From: Candidatus Rokuibacteriota bacterium | GTDB taxonomy: Bacteria > Methylomirabilota > Methylomirabilia > Rokubacteriales > CSP1-6 | Assembly: GCA_016184125.1 (NCBI GenBank) | Contig: JACPDG010000037.1 | Coordinates: forward strand, 1-64,000 | Length of the DNA stretch: 64,000 nt | Direction: 5' to 3' | Shown here: positions 9,119 to 17,663 of the stretch, piece after piece | How positions within the stretch are numbered: the first letter of the stretch is position 1 | Layout of the letters: every line of letters starts with the position of its first letter | Position numbers and translations under genes: made by a program | Notes under the pieces: generated by a model | Told to the model about the DNA's origin: nothing | The model's database searches: none | The model's input: only the letters and a program-made list of their open reading frames with translations

Positions 9119-9781
9119 CTATACCGCCCCGTGCCTCGTGGCCAGCCCCTCTCGCAGGGCCCTGGCGACGGCCTGCACGCGGTTCTCCACGTGGAGCTTC
9201 TCCATGATGCTCTTGAGGTGGTTCTTGACGGTGTTCTCGCTGATGTCGAGCGCCGCCGCGATCTCCTTGTTGACGGCGCCCTCCGTGAGCAACCCGAGCA
9301 CTTCGCGCTCGCGCGGGCTCAGGACGTCCGCCGGGGCCTCTCGGGGCGCGCCCGCCGGCCGCGTGAGCTCCGCGAGGACCTTGGCCGCCATGGAGGGGTT
9401 GACGAAGGCCTCGCCGTGCACGACGCCCCGCACGGTGCGGAACAGCTCGTCCGGCTCCACGCTCTTGAGCAGATACCCCTGGGCGCCCGCCTTGAGGGCG
9501 GCGAAGAGGTTCTGATCGTCCTCGGACACCGTCAGCACGATGATCCTGGTGGACGGGATCGCCGCCTTGATGCGCCGCGTGGCCTCGAGACCGTCCATCT
9601 CCGGCATGTAGACGTCGATCAGGACGACGTCGGGTGCCAGCGCCCGCGCCTTCGCCACTGCCTCGCGCCCGTCCTGGGCTTCGCCGACGACCGTGAAACC
9701 TTCGGCGGGGCGCAGCAGGCTGGCCACGCCCTTGCGAAAGAGCGCGTGGTCGTCCACGACCAGGACGCGGATCGGTTTCAT
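9119..9781 (-). CDS. NarL/LuxR-family response regulator
   Basis: 220 residues from ATG 9781. The receiver has the VVDDH acidic pair, phospho-Asp in VVLIDVYMP and Lys in YLLKSVEP. A LuxR-type helix-turn-helix (LSPREREVLGLLTEG ... NKEIAAALDISENTVKNHL) follows. Its start overlaps the stop of the upstream histidine kinase by 4 bases, so the two form a cognate pair. It is last in a four-gene operon and 183 bases before the porin gene on the same strand, which makes that gene a candidate target. Confidence 0.92.
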   Translation of the reverse strand: MKPIRVLVVDDHALFRKGVASLLRPAEGFTVVGEAQDGREAVAKARALAPDVVLIDVYMPEMDGLEATRRIKAAIPSTRIIVLTVSEDDQNLFAALKAGAQGYLLKSVEPDELFRTVRGVVHGEAFVNPSMAAKVLAELTRPAGAPREAPADVLSPREREVLGLLTEGAVNKEIAAALDISENTVKNHLKSIMEKLHVENRVQAVARALREGLATRHGAV

Positions 9782-10794
9782 GACGGCTCCTGCCGCCGCT
9801 CGCCGAGCGGCAGCCACACGGAGACGCTCGTCCCCTCGCCCGATCGCGAGCGCACGACGAGCCGGGCCCCGATCGCCTCCGCACGCTCGCGCATCGTCTC
9901 GAGGCCGAACGAGGTCGGTCCCGCGTCGTCAGCCGCCCGGGGATCGAAGCCCACGCCGTCGTCGCGGATCACCACGGTGGCCAGCCTGCCTGCGCGCTCC
10001 ACGCTCACGGCGACGCGGTGCGCGCGCGCGTGCTTGCGCACGTTGGCGAGCGCCTCCTGGATGATCCCAACGAGCTGGACCTCGACGGCGGGGCCGAAGT
10101 CGACCGGCTCCTCGGGCGCAACGGTGAGGTCGACCGCGACGCGCGTCTGCCGGCTCCAATCGTGGAGGTACTCGGCGAGCGTGGGCACGAACCCGAGACT
10201 GCGCGACACCATGCGCCGCAGCCCGAAGATGCCCTGGCGCGCGTCCTCGTATGCCTCGCGCGCGACGGCCTTGAGCTCGACCACGTCGGCTTCGAACTCC
10301 ACGCCCGCGGCCGCGGACCGCCGCTCGACGTCCGCCAGCCTCAGGTGGAGGTAGCCGAGCTTCTGCGCCAGGCTGTCGTGGAGCTCGCGCGCGATGCGCT
10401 GGCGCTCCCTGACCACCGCCATCGCCTCGTTCATCTCCGCGACCTCCTGGCTGCGACGCTCGATCTCGGCCTCCTGCCGCTGCACGTGCGCGAACACGAA
10501 CCGCGAGAAGGCGAGGGTCCCCGCCGCGCTCAGCACGAGCAGCAGGACGAAGGCCGGCAGGAGCGGCGGCAGCGGTTGCGGTCGGTAATAGAGCACACCC
10601 GCGGCGAGCAGCGTCAGGTAGATCGCCGGGCCGAAGACGGTGAGGCGGCGCAGCGTCTCGCGGCTCATGGCCCACGTGGCCGGCACGCGGCTGGCGCCGG
10701 CGTCCCTCGCGGAACGGGCCTGCGGCGCCGCGTCGCGAACCCTCTCCGGCCTCGGCTCCTGGCTCAGAAGGGGCATTCTCGCGGTCAGTTCCAT
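9778..10794 (-). CDS. NarX-type membrane histidine kinase
   Basis: 338 residues. The ATG at 10794 was chosen because GGGAGG sits 7 bases upstream; an ATG two codons earlier lies too close to it. Two hydrophobic segments (PAIYLTLLAAGVLYY and LLPAFVLLLVLSAAGTLAF) with almost no periplasmic loop are followed by a coiled coil, a HisKA_3 box (RQRIARELHDSLAQKLGYL) and an HATPase domain (VIRDDGVGFDP, FGLETMRERA). With so small an extracytoplasmic part it may sense through the membrane or through the neighbouring small membrane and cyclic-nucleotide-binding proteins. Confidence 0.9.
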   Translation of the reverse strand: MELTARMPLLSQEPRPERVRDAAPQARSARDAGASRVPATWAMSRETLRRLTVFGPAIYLTLLAAGVLYYRPQPLPPLLPAFVLLLVLSAAGTLAFSRFVFAHVQRQEAEIERRSQEVAEMNEAMAVVRERQRIARELHDSLAQKLGYLHLRLADVERRSAAAGVEFEADVVELKAVAREAYEDARQGIFGLRRMVSRSLGFVPTLAEYLHDWSRQTRVAVDLTVAPEEPVDFGPAVEVQLVGIIQEALANVRKHARAHRVAVSVERAGRLATVVIRDDGVGFDPRAADDAGPTSFGLETMRERAEAIGARLVVRSRSGEGTSVSVWLPLGERRQEPS

Positions 10795-10844
10795 TCCCAT
10801 CCCTCCCGGGACTGCGCGGTCGGGCCGCGAAGAGGTGAGCCTCG

Positions 10845-11351
10845 TCAGCCTCGTGCTCGATGCGCCGGCTCTCCGAACGTGTCGTCGACCGCGCGCTGAA
10901 GCTCCCGGGTCCACATGGCGTGCATCACCTGCAGGCGCCGTGCGATCACCCGGGCGAGATTCGTGACGATGCGCAGCCCGGCCTCCGGGTGCGCCTCGAT
11001 CGCCGCCTGCAGCTCGCCCGCGGAGAACGCGAGCAGCTCGACGTTCGTCCCGGCCCTGGCGCTCATCGTGAAGCGGTTCGGCTCGATCAACGCGGACCAG
11101 GCGATGGTTTCCCCCGCGCCCGCCTCCTGCACCACGACCTCGCGCTCCTTGCCGTTCATCGAGAGCGGCATCGTCAACTCGACGACGCCGCTCTCGACGA
11201 TCAACAGGGCCTCCGCGGGCTGCCCGAGACGAAAGAGGTACTCGTCCTCGGGGACACGCTGCACCCGGGCGAGCGCCGCGAACGGTTCGCGCTGCCGCGC
11301 CGAGAGGCCCCAAAAGAGGCTCGAGCCGGTGACCGCGTTCGAGGCGTCCAT
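10845..11351 (-). CDS. cyclic-nucleotide-binding-domain protein without DNA-binding domain
   Basis: 168 residues matching only the Crp/Fnr-type beta-roll (RVPEDEYLFRLGQPAEALLIVESG ... AGETIAWSALIEPN) and its C-terminal helix. The winged helix expected after about residue 140 is absent. The start overlaps the stop of the small membrane gene (ATGA), and the kinase gene follows 50 bases downstream. It probably acts as a ligand-sensing partner of the kinase rather than as a transcription factor. The ligand is unknown. Confidence 0.8.
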   Translation of the reverse strand: MDASNAVTGSSLFWGLSARQREPFAALARVQRVPEDEYLFRLGQPAEALLIVESGVVELTMPLSMNGKEREVVVQEAGAGETIAWSALIEPNRFTMSARAGTNVELLAFSAGELQAAIEAHPEAGLRIVTNLARVIARRLQVMHAMWTRELQRAVDDTFGEPAHRARG

Positions 11352-11653
11352 CAAGCAGCGCCCAGCCGCGAGTGCTCGCCCGCGCGAAGCGTCTGGGGAC
11401 TCGGGTCCTTGATGAACTGCTCGGCGATGACGGCCTCCCGCCGCAGGTGATGCTCGATCTGGCGCAGCATCAGCTCTTCGACCGCCGCCGCGTCGCGGCT
11501 GGACCAGCCGTAGAAGCGCTGCGGCTCGAGGTCGGCGCGGGCAGGGGCCTTGCTTCGCTCCGCCTCGATCTCCCGGTAGGACAGGAAGAGCCCGAGGAAC
11601 ATGCCGCCGAAGAGAACGACCGCCAGCACGATCAGGATGATCTCGAGTGCCAT
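11351..11653 (-). CDS. small single-helix membrane protein of the kinase operon
   Basis: 100 residues from ATG 11653, with a GA-rich Shine-Dalgarno (GAGGGGGA) before it. One N-terminal helix (residues 2-24, LEIILIVLAVVLFGGMFLGLFL) is followed by a charged helical tail of about 75 residues. First gene of the operon continuing with the cyclic-nucleotide-binding protein and NarX/NarL-like proteins. No known domain recognised. Confidence 0.75.
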   Translation of the reverse strand: MALEIILIVLAVVLFGGMFLGLFLSYREIEAERSKAPARADLEPQRFYGWSSRDAAAVEELMLRQIEHHLRREAVIAEQFIKDPSPQTLRAGEHSRLGAA

Positions 11654-11914
11654 CGCCGGTTCCCCCTCTCGTGCGAAGCGGCGGAATGGAATTCTCATGC
11701 CGATCGGATCGAGACGCGCTCACCCGGGATTCCGTAGCGATGTTGCGCAGCATGACGGGCCGCCCGGACTGCCGTTTCGGCAGGCGGGATCCAGGCGAGA
11801 CGCAAGTCCTTTGTTGTCAGGCGATTCCGTGATATGTCAGGCTGGCAGCAGCAGAACCAGGGCATGCGGCGCGGCTGACCAGGACCCCGCGTCAGCCATG
11901 CGGGGGGCGTCCAT

Positions 11915-13804
11915 ATGCGATCCCGCGCGAAGTGGTTCCTCGAACCGCTCGCCCTCAAGTTGTTTCTCTTCGTGTCGGCGCTCGTGCTCGGCGTCCTGAT
12001 CCCCGCCGCGTACTTCGTGGCGAACCAGCACCTCGAATCCTCCCTCGAGCTGAAGCGCAAGGAGACGTACCGCCAGGACAACGTCATCGCGATCGCCCTG
12101 CAACACCAGATGCTGGAGAACCGGCGAGACCTGATCCGGAAGATGATCGAGGGATTCTCGAGCGACCCGAAGCTGAAGCGGCTGTCGATTCTCGATCACA
12201 CGGGCCGCGTCCGCCTCACCAACGATCCGGCGTTCGCCGATCGCGTGTTCGCCACCGACTCTCCGGCCTGCCAGGTGTGTCACGCGATCCCGGCGTCCGA
12301 GCGCGCCACGTCTGCCGTCATCGAGATGGACGGGGGAACGGTCTTGCGCAGCGTCTACCCATTGCGCAACCAGCCCGCCTGTCACCGGTGCCACGATCCG
12401 TCGCGCACCGTGAACGGCGTCATGATCACCGACACCGACGTGACCGACGTCAGAACCCAGCTTCGCGCGCAGATCGGGGGCACGGCCGTGGTCGTGGCGG
12501 TCGTCGCGGTCGTGCTCCTGGCGGGCGTGACGCTCACCGTTCGGCTGCTCGTCCTTCGCCGCCTGGAGCGGATCGAGGCGACGACCCGCGCCATCACCGC
12601 CGGGGACTTCGCCCGGCGGCTCCGGATGCCCGGGACAGATGCGGTGTCGCGACTGGCGGGCGAGTTCAACGCGATGGCGGACTCGGTCGCCGACCTTCTC
12701 TCGCAACTGCGGCGGCAGCGCACGCAGCTCGAGAACGTGATGAGCAGCGTGGACGACGGGCTGCTGGTCGTGGACCGGACCTTCACCGTCGTGGCCGTGA
12801 ACAAGTCGCTCGCGCAGCGGATCGGCGACGCGCGGGAGCACCTGCTGTACCGGCGCTGCTCGGAGATCTGGACGCCGCCATGCGGCTGCGAGGCCCCGCC
12901 CGAGGGGTGCCCCGCGAAGGCGTGCTTCGAGACCGGCCGCCTGCACAAGTCCCTCCGCGTCCGGTACACCCGTGACGGCACCGCCCGCGAAGAAGAAGTG
13001 TTCGCCTCGCCGATCCTCGACGCGAACGGCGAGGTCGATCAGGTCGTGGAGGTCTGGCGCGACGTCACCGAGCGCAAGAGCCGCGAAGCGCGCATGGCGG
13101 AGTTCCAGCGCCTGGTATCGCTCGGCATGCTCGCCTCCGGCTTCTCGCACGAGGTCAACACGCCGCTCGGCACGATGCTCGTGCACCTCGACGAGGTGCG
13201 GAGGTTCGCCGACACCCACGGCGCGACGGCCGGGCTCCAGACGGTCCGCGGCGAACTGGAGATGATCCGGAGCGAGATCCTCCGCTGCCGCGATCTCACG
13301 CAGCAGTTCCTGCAGCTGTCACGGGGTCAATCGGTCCTGGCCGAGCTCCTGGAGATCCCCGCGGTCGTCAGGGGGACGCTTCCGCTGATCGCGCACGTGG
13401 CGGCGGAGGCGGGCGTGACCGTGCGGGTCGTGGAAGGCGCGACGGCGCCGGTGGCCCTGGCCAATGTCGGGGCCGTCCGCCAGGTGCTCCTCAACATCCT
13501 GCTCAACGCCGTGCAGGCGAGCCGGCCCGGCGGAGAGGTCCGGGTCACCTGGCACGCGGACTCTGCGCCGTCGATCCGGATCGACGACGATGGCGCCGGG
13601 ATGCCTCCCGAGGTCCGCGAAAAGGTGTTCGAGCCCTTTTTCAGCCGGCATCCGTCCGGCACCGGCCTCGGGCTGTTCGTCTCGCTCAACCTGGTGCGCC
13701 AGTGGGGCGGCGACATCCGCGTCACGAGCGCGGAAGACCACGGGTCGACGTTCGAGATCACCTTCCCGTGGCCGGAGGGGACATGGCCGGCAACCGCCTC
13801 CTGA
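11915..13804 (+). CDS. sensor histidine kinase with diheme c-type sensor domain
   Basis: 629 residues: TM1 about 15-36, extracytoplasmic domain 37-188, TM2 about 189-213, HAMP to about 263, PAS about 268-385, HisKA with FSHEVNTPLG (His 412) and an HATPase domain (DDDGAGMP, GTGLGLFVSLNLV). The sensor domain carries two c-type haem motifs, CQVCH (119-123) and CHRCH (156-160), so it likely senses redox state or a gas ligand. The PAS domain contains five clustered cysteines (315, 323, 325, 332, 337) that might bind a metal or react with oxidants. Divergent from the NarX/NarL-like operon. The NtrC-type partner starts inside its 3' end. Confidence 0.9.
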   Translation: MRSRAKWFLEPLALKLFLFVSALVLGVLIPAAYFVANQHLESSLELKRKETYRQDNVIAIALQHQMLENRRDLIRKMIEGFSSDPKLKRLSILDHTGRVRLTNDPAFADRVFATDSPACQVCHAIPASERATSAVIEMDGGTVLRSVYPLRNQPACHRCHDPSRTVNGVMITDTDVTDVRTQLRAQIGGTAVVVAVVAVVLLAGVTLTVRLLVLRRLERIEATTRAITAGDFARRLRMPGTDAVSRLAGEFNAMADSVADLLSQLRRQRTQLENVMSSVDDGLLVVDRTFTVVAVNKSLAQRIGDAREHLLYRRCSEIWTPPCGCEAPPEGCPAKACFETGRLHKSLRVRYTRDGTAREEEVFASPILDANGEVDQVVEVWRDVTERKSREARMAEFQRLVSLGMLASGFSHEVNTPLGTMLVHLDEVRRFADTHGATAGLQTVRGELEMIRSEILRCRDLTQQFLQLSRGQSVLAELLEIPAVVRGTLPLIAHVAAEAGVTVRVVEGATAPVALANVGAVRQVLLNILLNAVQASRPGGEVRVTWHADSAPSIRIDDDGAGMPPEVREKVFEPFFSRHPSGTGLGLFVSLNLVRQWGGDIRVTSAEDHGSTFEITFPWPEGTWPATAS

Positions 13805-15135
13805 TCGTCGACGACGACGACGGCTTCCGTGGCGCTCTGGCGTCGGCGATGACGGGGCGCGGCTTCGACGCCACGCCCGTCCCGAGCGGGTCCGCCGCGC
13901 TGGCGTGGCTCGCGAGCCACGAGTGCGACGTCGTCCTGCTGGACCTGAAGATGCCGGATATGTCGGGCGTGGAGGTCCTGGACGCGATCCGCGACCGGCA
14001 CCCGCATGTCGAGGTCATCCTGCTCACGGGCCATGGGACGATCGATACCGCGATCGCGGCGATTCGCAGGGGTGCGTTCGACTTCCTGACGAAACCGTGC
14101 TCTCCCGACGAGGTGGAGATCACGCTGATGAAGGCGATCGAGCGCCGCGCGCTGATCGAGCGCACGCGTGTGCTGCAGCAGGCGCTGACACCACCCGACC
14201 TGGGCGACACGTTCATCGGACGCAGCAGCCAGTTCCAGGAGATTCTCCGGCTGATCGACCGCGTGGCGAGGGTGGATTCCTCGGTCCTCATCCTCGGCGA
14301 GACCGGGGTCGGCAAGGAGCTCGTTGCGAAGCTCATTCACAGCCGCGGCACGCGCTGCCATCACCCCTTCGTCGTCGTCGACTGCAGCAACCTGCACGAG
14401 GAGCTGCTGCAGAGCGAGCTGTTCGGCCATGAGAAGGGGGCATACACCGGCGCGGTCTCCCTCAAGCACGGCCTGTTCGAGGTGGCGGACAAGGGGACCG
14501 TGTTTCTCGACGAGGTCGGGGACGTCCCCCCGGCGTTGCAGGCGCGGCTGCTGCGGGTGCTCGAGACCGGGACGTTCCGCCGCCTGGGTGGGACGGCGGA
14601 GATCGCCGTGAACGTGCGCGTGCTGGCCGCAACCAACCGCAAGCTGCCGGAGATGGTGGCGCAGGGGCATTTCCGCGAGGATCTCTACTACCGCCTCAAC
14701 ACCATCCGTGTCGACGTGCCGCCGCTGCGGGAGCGGCCCGACGATATCGCGTGTCTTGCGGCGCACTTCGTTGCGCGCTTCAACCGGCGCTTCGGGCAGG
14801 ACCGGCGCTTGAGTCCCGAGGCCATCGAGCTGCTCGCCGGGTACTCGTGGCCCGGCAACATCCGCCAGCTGATCAACGTGATCGAACAGGTGGTCGTTCT
14901 GGCCGAGGAGGACACGATCACGCCGGCGCATCTGCCGCCGATGCTGCGCGCGCCCGCCGCACGGGCGCTGCACCGATCCCAGCCGTCCCCGATCGTCCCG
15001 CTGAGGGACGTCGAGCGCCAGTACATCGAATTCGCGATCAGGCAGTTCGGCGGGCACCGCGCCAACGCGGCCAGGGCGCTCGGGATCGGCGAGCGCACGC
15101 TCTATCGCAAGCTGAACGAGTTCGAGCTGGAGTGA
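13783..15135 (+). CDS. NtrC-family sigma54-dependent response regulator
   Basis: 450 residues. ATG 13783 has GGAGGGG just upstream and overlaps the kinase gene by 22 bases. Receiver with VDDDD and phospho-Asp 54, AAA+ domain with GETGVGKE (Walker A), the sigma54 loop as [16 protein letters not shown] (Walker B), and a Fis-type helix-turn-helix ([19 protein letters not shown]) at the C-terminus. It should activate sigma54 promoters in response to the haem kinase. I did not find a clear -24/-12 element nearby, so targets are probably elsewhere. Confidence 0.93.
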   Translation: MAGNRLLIVDDDDGFRGALASAMTGRGFDATPVPSGSAALAWLASHECDVVLLDLKMPDMSGVEVLDAIRDRHPHVEVILLTGHGTIDTAIAAIRRGAFDFLTKPCSPDEVEITLMKAIERRALIERTRVLQQALTPPDLGDTFIGRSSQFQEILRLIDRVARVDSSVLILGETGVGKELVAKLIHSRGTRCHHPFVVVDCSNLHEELLQSELFGHEKGAYTGAVSLKHGLFEVADKGTVFLDEVGDVPPALQARLLRVLETGTFRRLGGTAEIAVNVRVLAATNRKLPEMVAQGHFREDLYYRLNTIRVDVPPLRERPDDIACLAAHFVARFNRRFGQDRRLSPEAIELLAGYSWPGNIRQLINVIEQVVVLAEEDTITPAHLPPMLRAPAARALHRSQPSPIVPLRDVERQYIEFAIRQFGGHRANAARALGIGERTLYRKLNEFELE

Positions 15136-15136
15136 C

Positions 15137-16021
15137 ATGACGACGAGAGCGAAGTACCGCGACATCCTGTTCGAGGTGAAGGACGAGGTGGCCTGGGTCA
15201 CCATCAACCGCCCCCGCGTGCGCAACGCCTTCCGCGAGCAGACGCTCGACGAGATGACGGAGGCCTTGCGCTCGACGCGTGAAGATCCCTCCATCGCGTG
15301 CGCGGTGATCACGGGCGCCGGCGACCAGGCGTTCTCCGCCGGCGGCGACTTCTACGCCATGATGCGGCTCAACCGCGCGAACGCCCACATGTGGAACGAC
15401 CGCATGCTCGGGCTCGCCATGGCGATCCGCGGGCTGCCGATCCCGGTGATCGCGATGGTCAACGGCTGGTGCATGGGCGGCGGCCACGAAGTCGCGTTGT
15501 GGTGCGACCTGGTGATCGCCTCCGACCGCGCCGTCTTCGGCCAGACGGGCGCCAAGGTCGGCGCCTGCCCGACGGTCGGCGCCACCCAGTACCTGCCGCG
15601 CATCATCGGCGAGCGGCTGGCGCGCGAGATGATCCTCCTGGCCCGCACCTTCACGGCGCCGGAGGCGGTCGCCGTCGGCCTCATCAACAAGTGCGTGCCG
15701 CACGAGAAGCTGCTCGACGAGACGCGCGAGTGGTGCGAGCGGCTCAAAGGCCACAGCGCGCAGACCCTGCGCGCCACCAAGAAGTCCCTGAACCACGAGT
15801 CGGACGAGCTGTACGCCTCCTGGCAGCACGGCATGGAGCTCCTCGCGCACATCTGGGGCTCCGAGGAGAGCCTGGAAGGGATGCAGGCGTTCCGCGACAA
15901 CCGCAAGCCGGACTTCCGCAAGTTCCGCCTGAGGAACAAGCAGGCGCTCGACGAGTACCTGCGCGGTCTCGCCCGCGACGAGAACCAGCCGCCGTCGCTC
16001 CGTCGCAGCGAGTCGGGTTGA
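15137..16021 (+). CDS. crotonase-family enzyme, BadI/MenB-like
   Basis: 294 residues of enoyl-CoA hydratase/isomerase fold. Oxyanion-hole segments are GDQAFSAGGDF and NGWCMGGGHEVAL. The stretch VFGQTGAKVGACPTVGATQY resembles the region that in BadI (2-ketocyclohexanecarboxyl-CoA hydrolase) and MenB reads FGQxGPKVGS. The C-terminal extension rich in Arg/Lys is also seen in such proteins. It starts 1 base after the NtrC stop but looks metabolic, grouping with the CaiB gene downstream. Exact substrate is uncertain; a CoA-thioester ring-opening or hydratase role is inferred. Confidence 0.8.
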   Translation: MTTRAKYRDILFEVKDEVAWVTINRPRVRNAFREQTLDEMTEALRSTREDPSIACAVITGAGDQAFSAGGDFYAMMRLNRANAHMWNDRMLGLAMAIRGLPIPVIAMVNGWCMGGGHEVALWCDLVIASDRAVFGQTGAKVGACPTVGATQYLPRIIGERLAREMILLARTFTAPEAVAVGLINKCVPHEKLLDETREWCERLKGHSAQTLRATKKSLNHESDELYASWQHGMELLAHIWGSEESLEGMQAFRDNRKPDFRKFRLRNKQALDEYLRGLARDENQPPSLRRSESG

Positions 16022-16030
16022 GGGCGCAGA

Positions 16031-16162
16031 GCCGTGAACGAATCGGGTGATCGAGGAGCGCCACGGCTCTGCCGGGGCGCTCCGAGCGTGGGGCCGGGGG
16101 AGTCCGAGGGGGGCGTGAGCCCCCTTCGTACGACAATCGGGGGCATCGATAGTCCCCCCATG
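16031..16162 (-). repeat. GC-rich palindromic interspersed repeat, copy 1 (reverse orientation)
   Basis: Runs from GTGAACGAATCGGG to CATCGATAGTCCCCCCAT. Contains nested palindromes: GGAGCGCC paired with GGCGCTCC, GGGGGC-GTGA-GCCCCC, and the imperfect GGGGG...CCCCC end. Related copies are at 22518, 30861, 53818 and 60490. Here it fills the space between the crotonase stop and the CaiB gene, and its last bases contribute the CaiB start ATG. Confidence 0.75.
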
Positions 16163-17353
16163 AAGATGGGCCCGCTCGACGGCCTGCGCGTCGTCGACCT
16201 CACGCGCATCCTGGCCGGCCCCTGGTGCACGATGACCCTCGGTGACATGGGCGCCGACGTGATCAAGGTGGAGTCGGCCGGCAGTGGCGACGACACGCGC
16301 TCGTGGGGCCCCCCGTTCGTCGGGAACGAGTCCGCGTACTTCCTCGGCGTCAACCGCAACAAACGAAGCGTGACCCTGAACCTCGGCTCCGCCACCGGGC
16401 GAGAGATCCTGGCCGAGCTGATGGCGAAGGCCGACGTGGTCGTGGAGAACTTCAGGCCCGGCACGCTGGAGCGCTGGGGCTTCACCCGCGAGTGGTCGGC
16501 GGCGCAGGCGCCCCGGCTGGTGCGCTGCTCGATCACCGGTTATGGCACGACCGGCCCCAAGGCGGAGCTCCCCGGCTACGACTTCATCCTCCAGGCCGAG
16601 TCCGGGCTGATGAGCATCTGCGGCGAGCCCGACGGCGAGCCGACGAAGTATGGCGTCGCGATCGTGGACCTGGCGACGGGAATGCTGGCCTGCAGCGCGA
16701 TCCTCGGTGCCCTCGCGGCGCGGCAGCGGACCGGCCGCGGCCAGCACGTGGAGGTCTCGCTCCACGACACCGGGCTGGCGCTCCTGGCCAACGTGGCCGC
16801 GAACTACCTGGCCTCCGGCAAGGAGGCGCGCCGCCTCGGCAACGGCCACCCGAACATCGTCCCCTACACGAGCTACGCGGCCGCCGACGGCATGATCGCC
16901 GTGGCCGTCGGCAACGACGCGCAGTTCGTCCGGTTCGCGGCCGTGCTCGGACAGCCCGGGTGGGCGGAGGACCCGCGCTTCGCGCGCAATCAGGATCGCG
17001 TGCTGAACCGCGAGGCGCTGGACGCGGCGATCGCCGAGATCCTGCGCGGCGATGCCGCCGACGCCTGGATCGCGAAGCTGCGCGCGGCAGGCACCCCGTG
17101 CGGACGCGTCAATACGGTTTCGGAGGCGCTGAACGACCCGCACACCGCCGCGCGCGAGATGGTCGTGACCGTGCCCCACCCGGCCGCCGGCGAGGTGAAG
17201 ATGCTCGGCATCCCGTTCCGCCTGAGCGACACGCCGGCCTCGATCCGCCGGCCACCGCCGACGCTCGGCCGGCACACCGACGAGGTGCTGCGGGAGCAGC
17301 TCGGCTACGACGCCGACCGCCTCGCCGCGCTGCGCCGTGAGGGCGTGATCTGA
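16160..17353 (+). CDS. CaiB/BaiF-family (type III) CoA-transferase
   Basis: 397 residues beginning MKMGPLDGLRVVDLTRILAGPWCTM, the hallmark N-terminus, with GADVIKVES and NKRSVTLNL following. The catalytic Asp is probably in GYDFILQAESGLMSICG. It transfers CoA between organic acids. The ATG at 16160 lies in the end of a repeat element; ATG 16166 is an alternative two codons later. Grouped with the crotonase, it suggests degradation of a CoA-activated acid. Confidence 0.9.
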   Translation: MKMGPLDGLRVVDLTRILAGPWCTMTLGDMGADVIKVESAGSGDDTRSWGPPFVGNESAYFLGVNRNKRSVTLNLGSATGREILAELMAKADVVVENFRPGTLERWGFTREWSAAQAPRLVRCSITGYGTTGPKAELPGYDFILQAESGLMSICGEPDGEPTKYGVAIVDLATGMLACSAILGALAARQRTGRGQHVEVSLHDTGLALLANVAANYLASGKEARRLGNGHPNIVPYTSYAAADGMIAVAVGNDAQFVRFAAVLGQPGWAEDPRFARNQDRVLNREALDAAIAEILRGDAADAWIAKLRAAGTPCGRVNTVSEALNDPHTAAREMVVTVPHPAAGEVKMLGIPFRLSDTPASIRRPPPTLGRHTDEVLREQLGYDADRLAALRREGVI

Positions 17354-17362
17354 AGAAGGGCC

Positions 17363-17626
17363 TCAGGCGCCGGCGCCGAGGTAGGCCGTCGTCAGCGCCG
17401 GATGCTGGCGGAGCTCGTCCGGCGACCCGCTGAACGCGACCTGGCCGACGTCGAGGACGTAGCAGCGGCGGACGACCTCGAGCGCCTGGCGGGCGTTCTG
17501 CTCCACGAGGAGCACCGTCGTGCCCCCGTCGTTGAGCCGCTTGATGACCCGCATGATCTCCTCGACCACGAGCGGGGCCAGGCCCCACGTAGGCTCGTCG
17601 AGCATGAGCAGCTTCGGGCGCGCCAT
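17363..17626 (-). pseudogene. remnant of LivF-type branched-chain amino acid ABC ATPase
   Basis: Only the C-terminal 87 residues remain: PKLLMLDEPTWGLAPL (Walker B and following loop), the H/Q-loop region LLVEQNARQALEV and the usual LivF tail. Walker A and the LSGGQ signature are missing, and the frame is closed by stops upstream. The breakpoint is at the ARPKLLMLDEP segment. No other liv gene is nearby, so this is a deletion scar. Confidence 0.8.
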
Positions 17627-17633
17627 GTCAGGC

Positions 17634-17663
17634 TACAATCAGCGCCCGATGGTGACGGCATGA
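17634..17663 (+). promoter_or_regulatory. TACAAT -10 element with possible 4-codon leader ORF
   Basis: TACAAT at 17634-17639 is followed after 9 bases by ATG GTG ACG GCA TGA (17649-17663), whose stop overlaps the ligase ATG at 17660. A leaderless mini-ORF coupled to the ligase start is possible. No Shine-Dalgarno is visible for the ligase itself. Confidence 0.35.
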
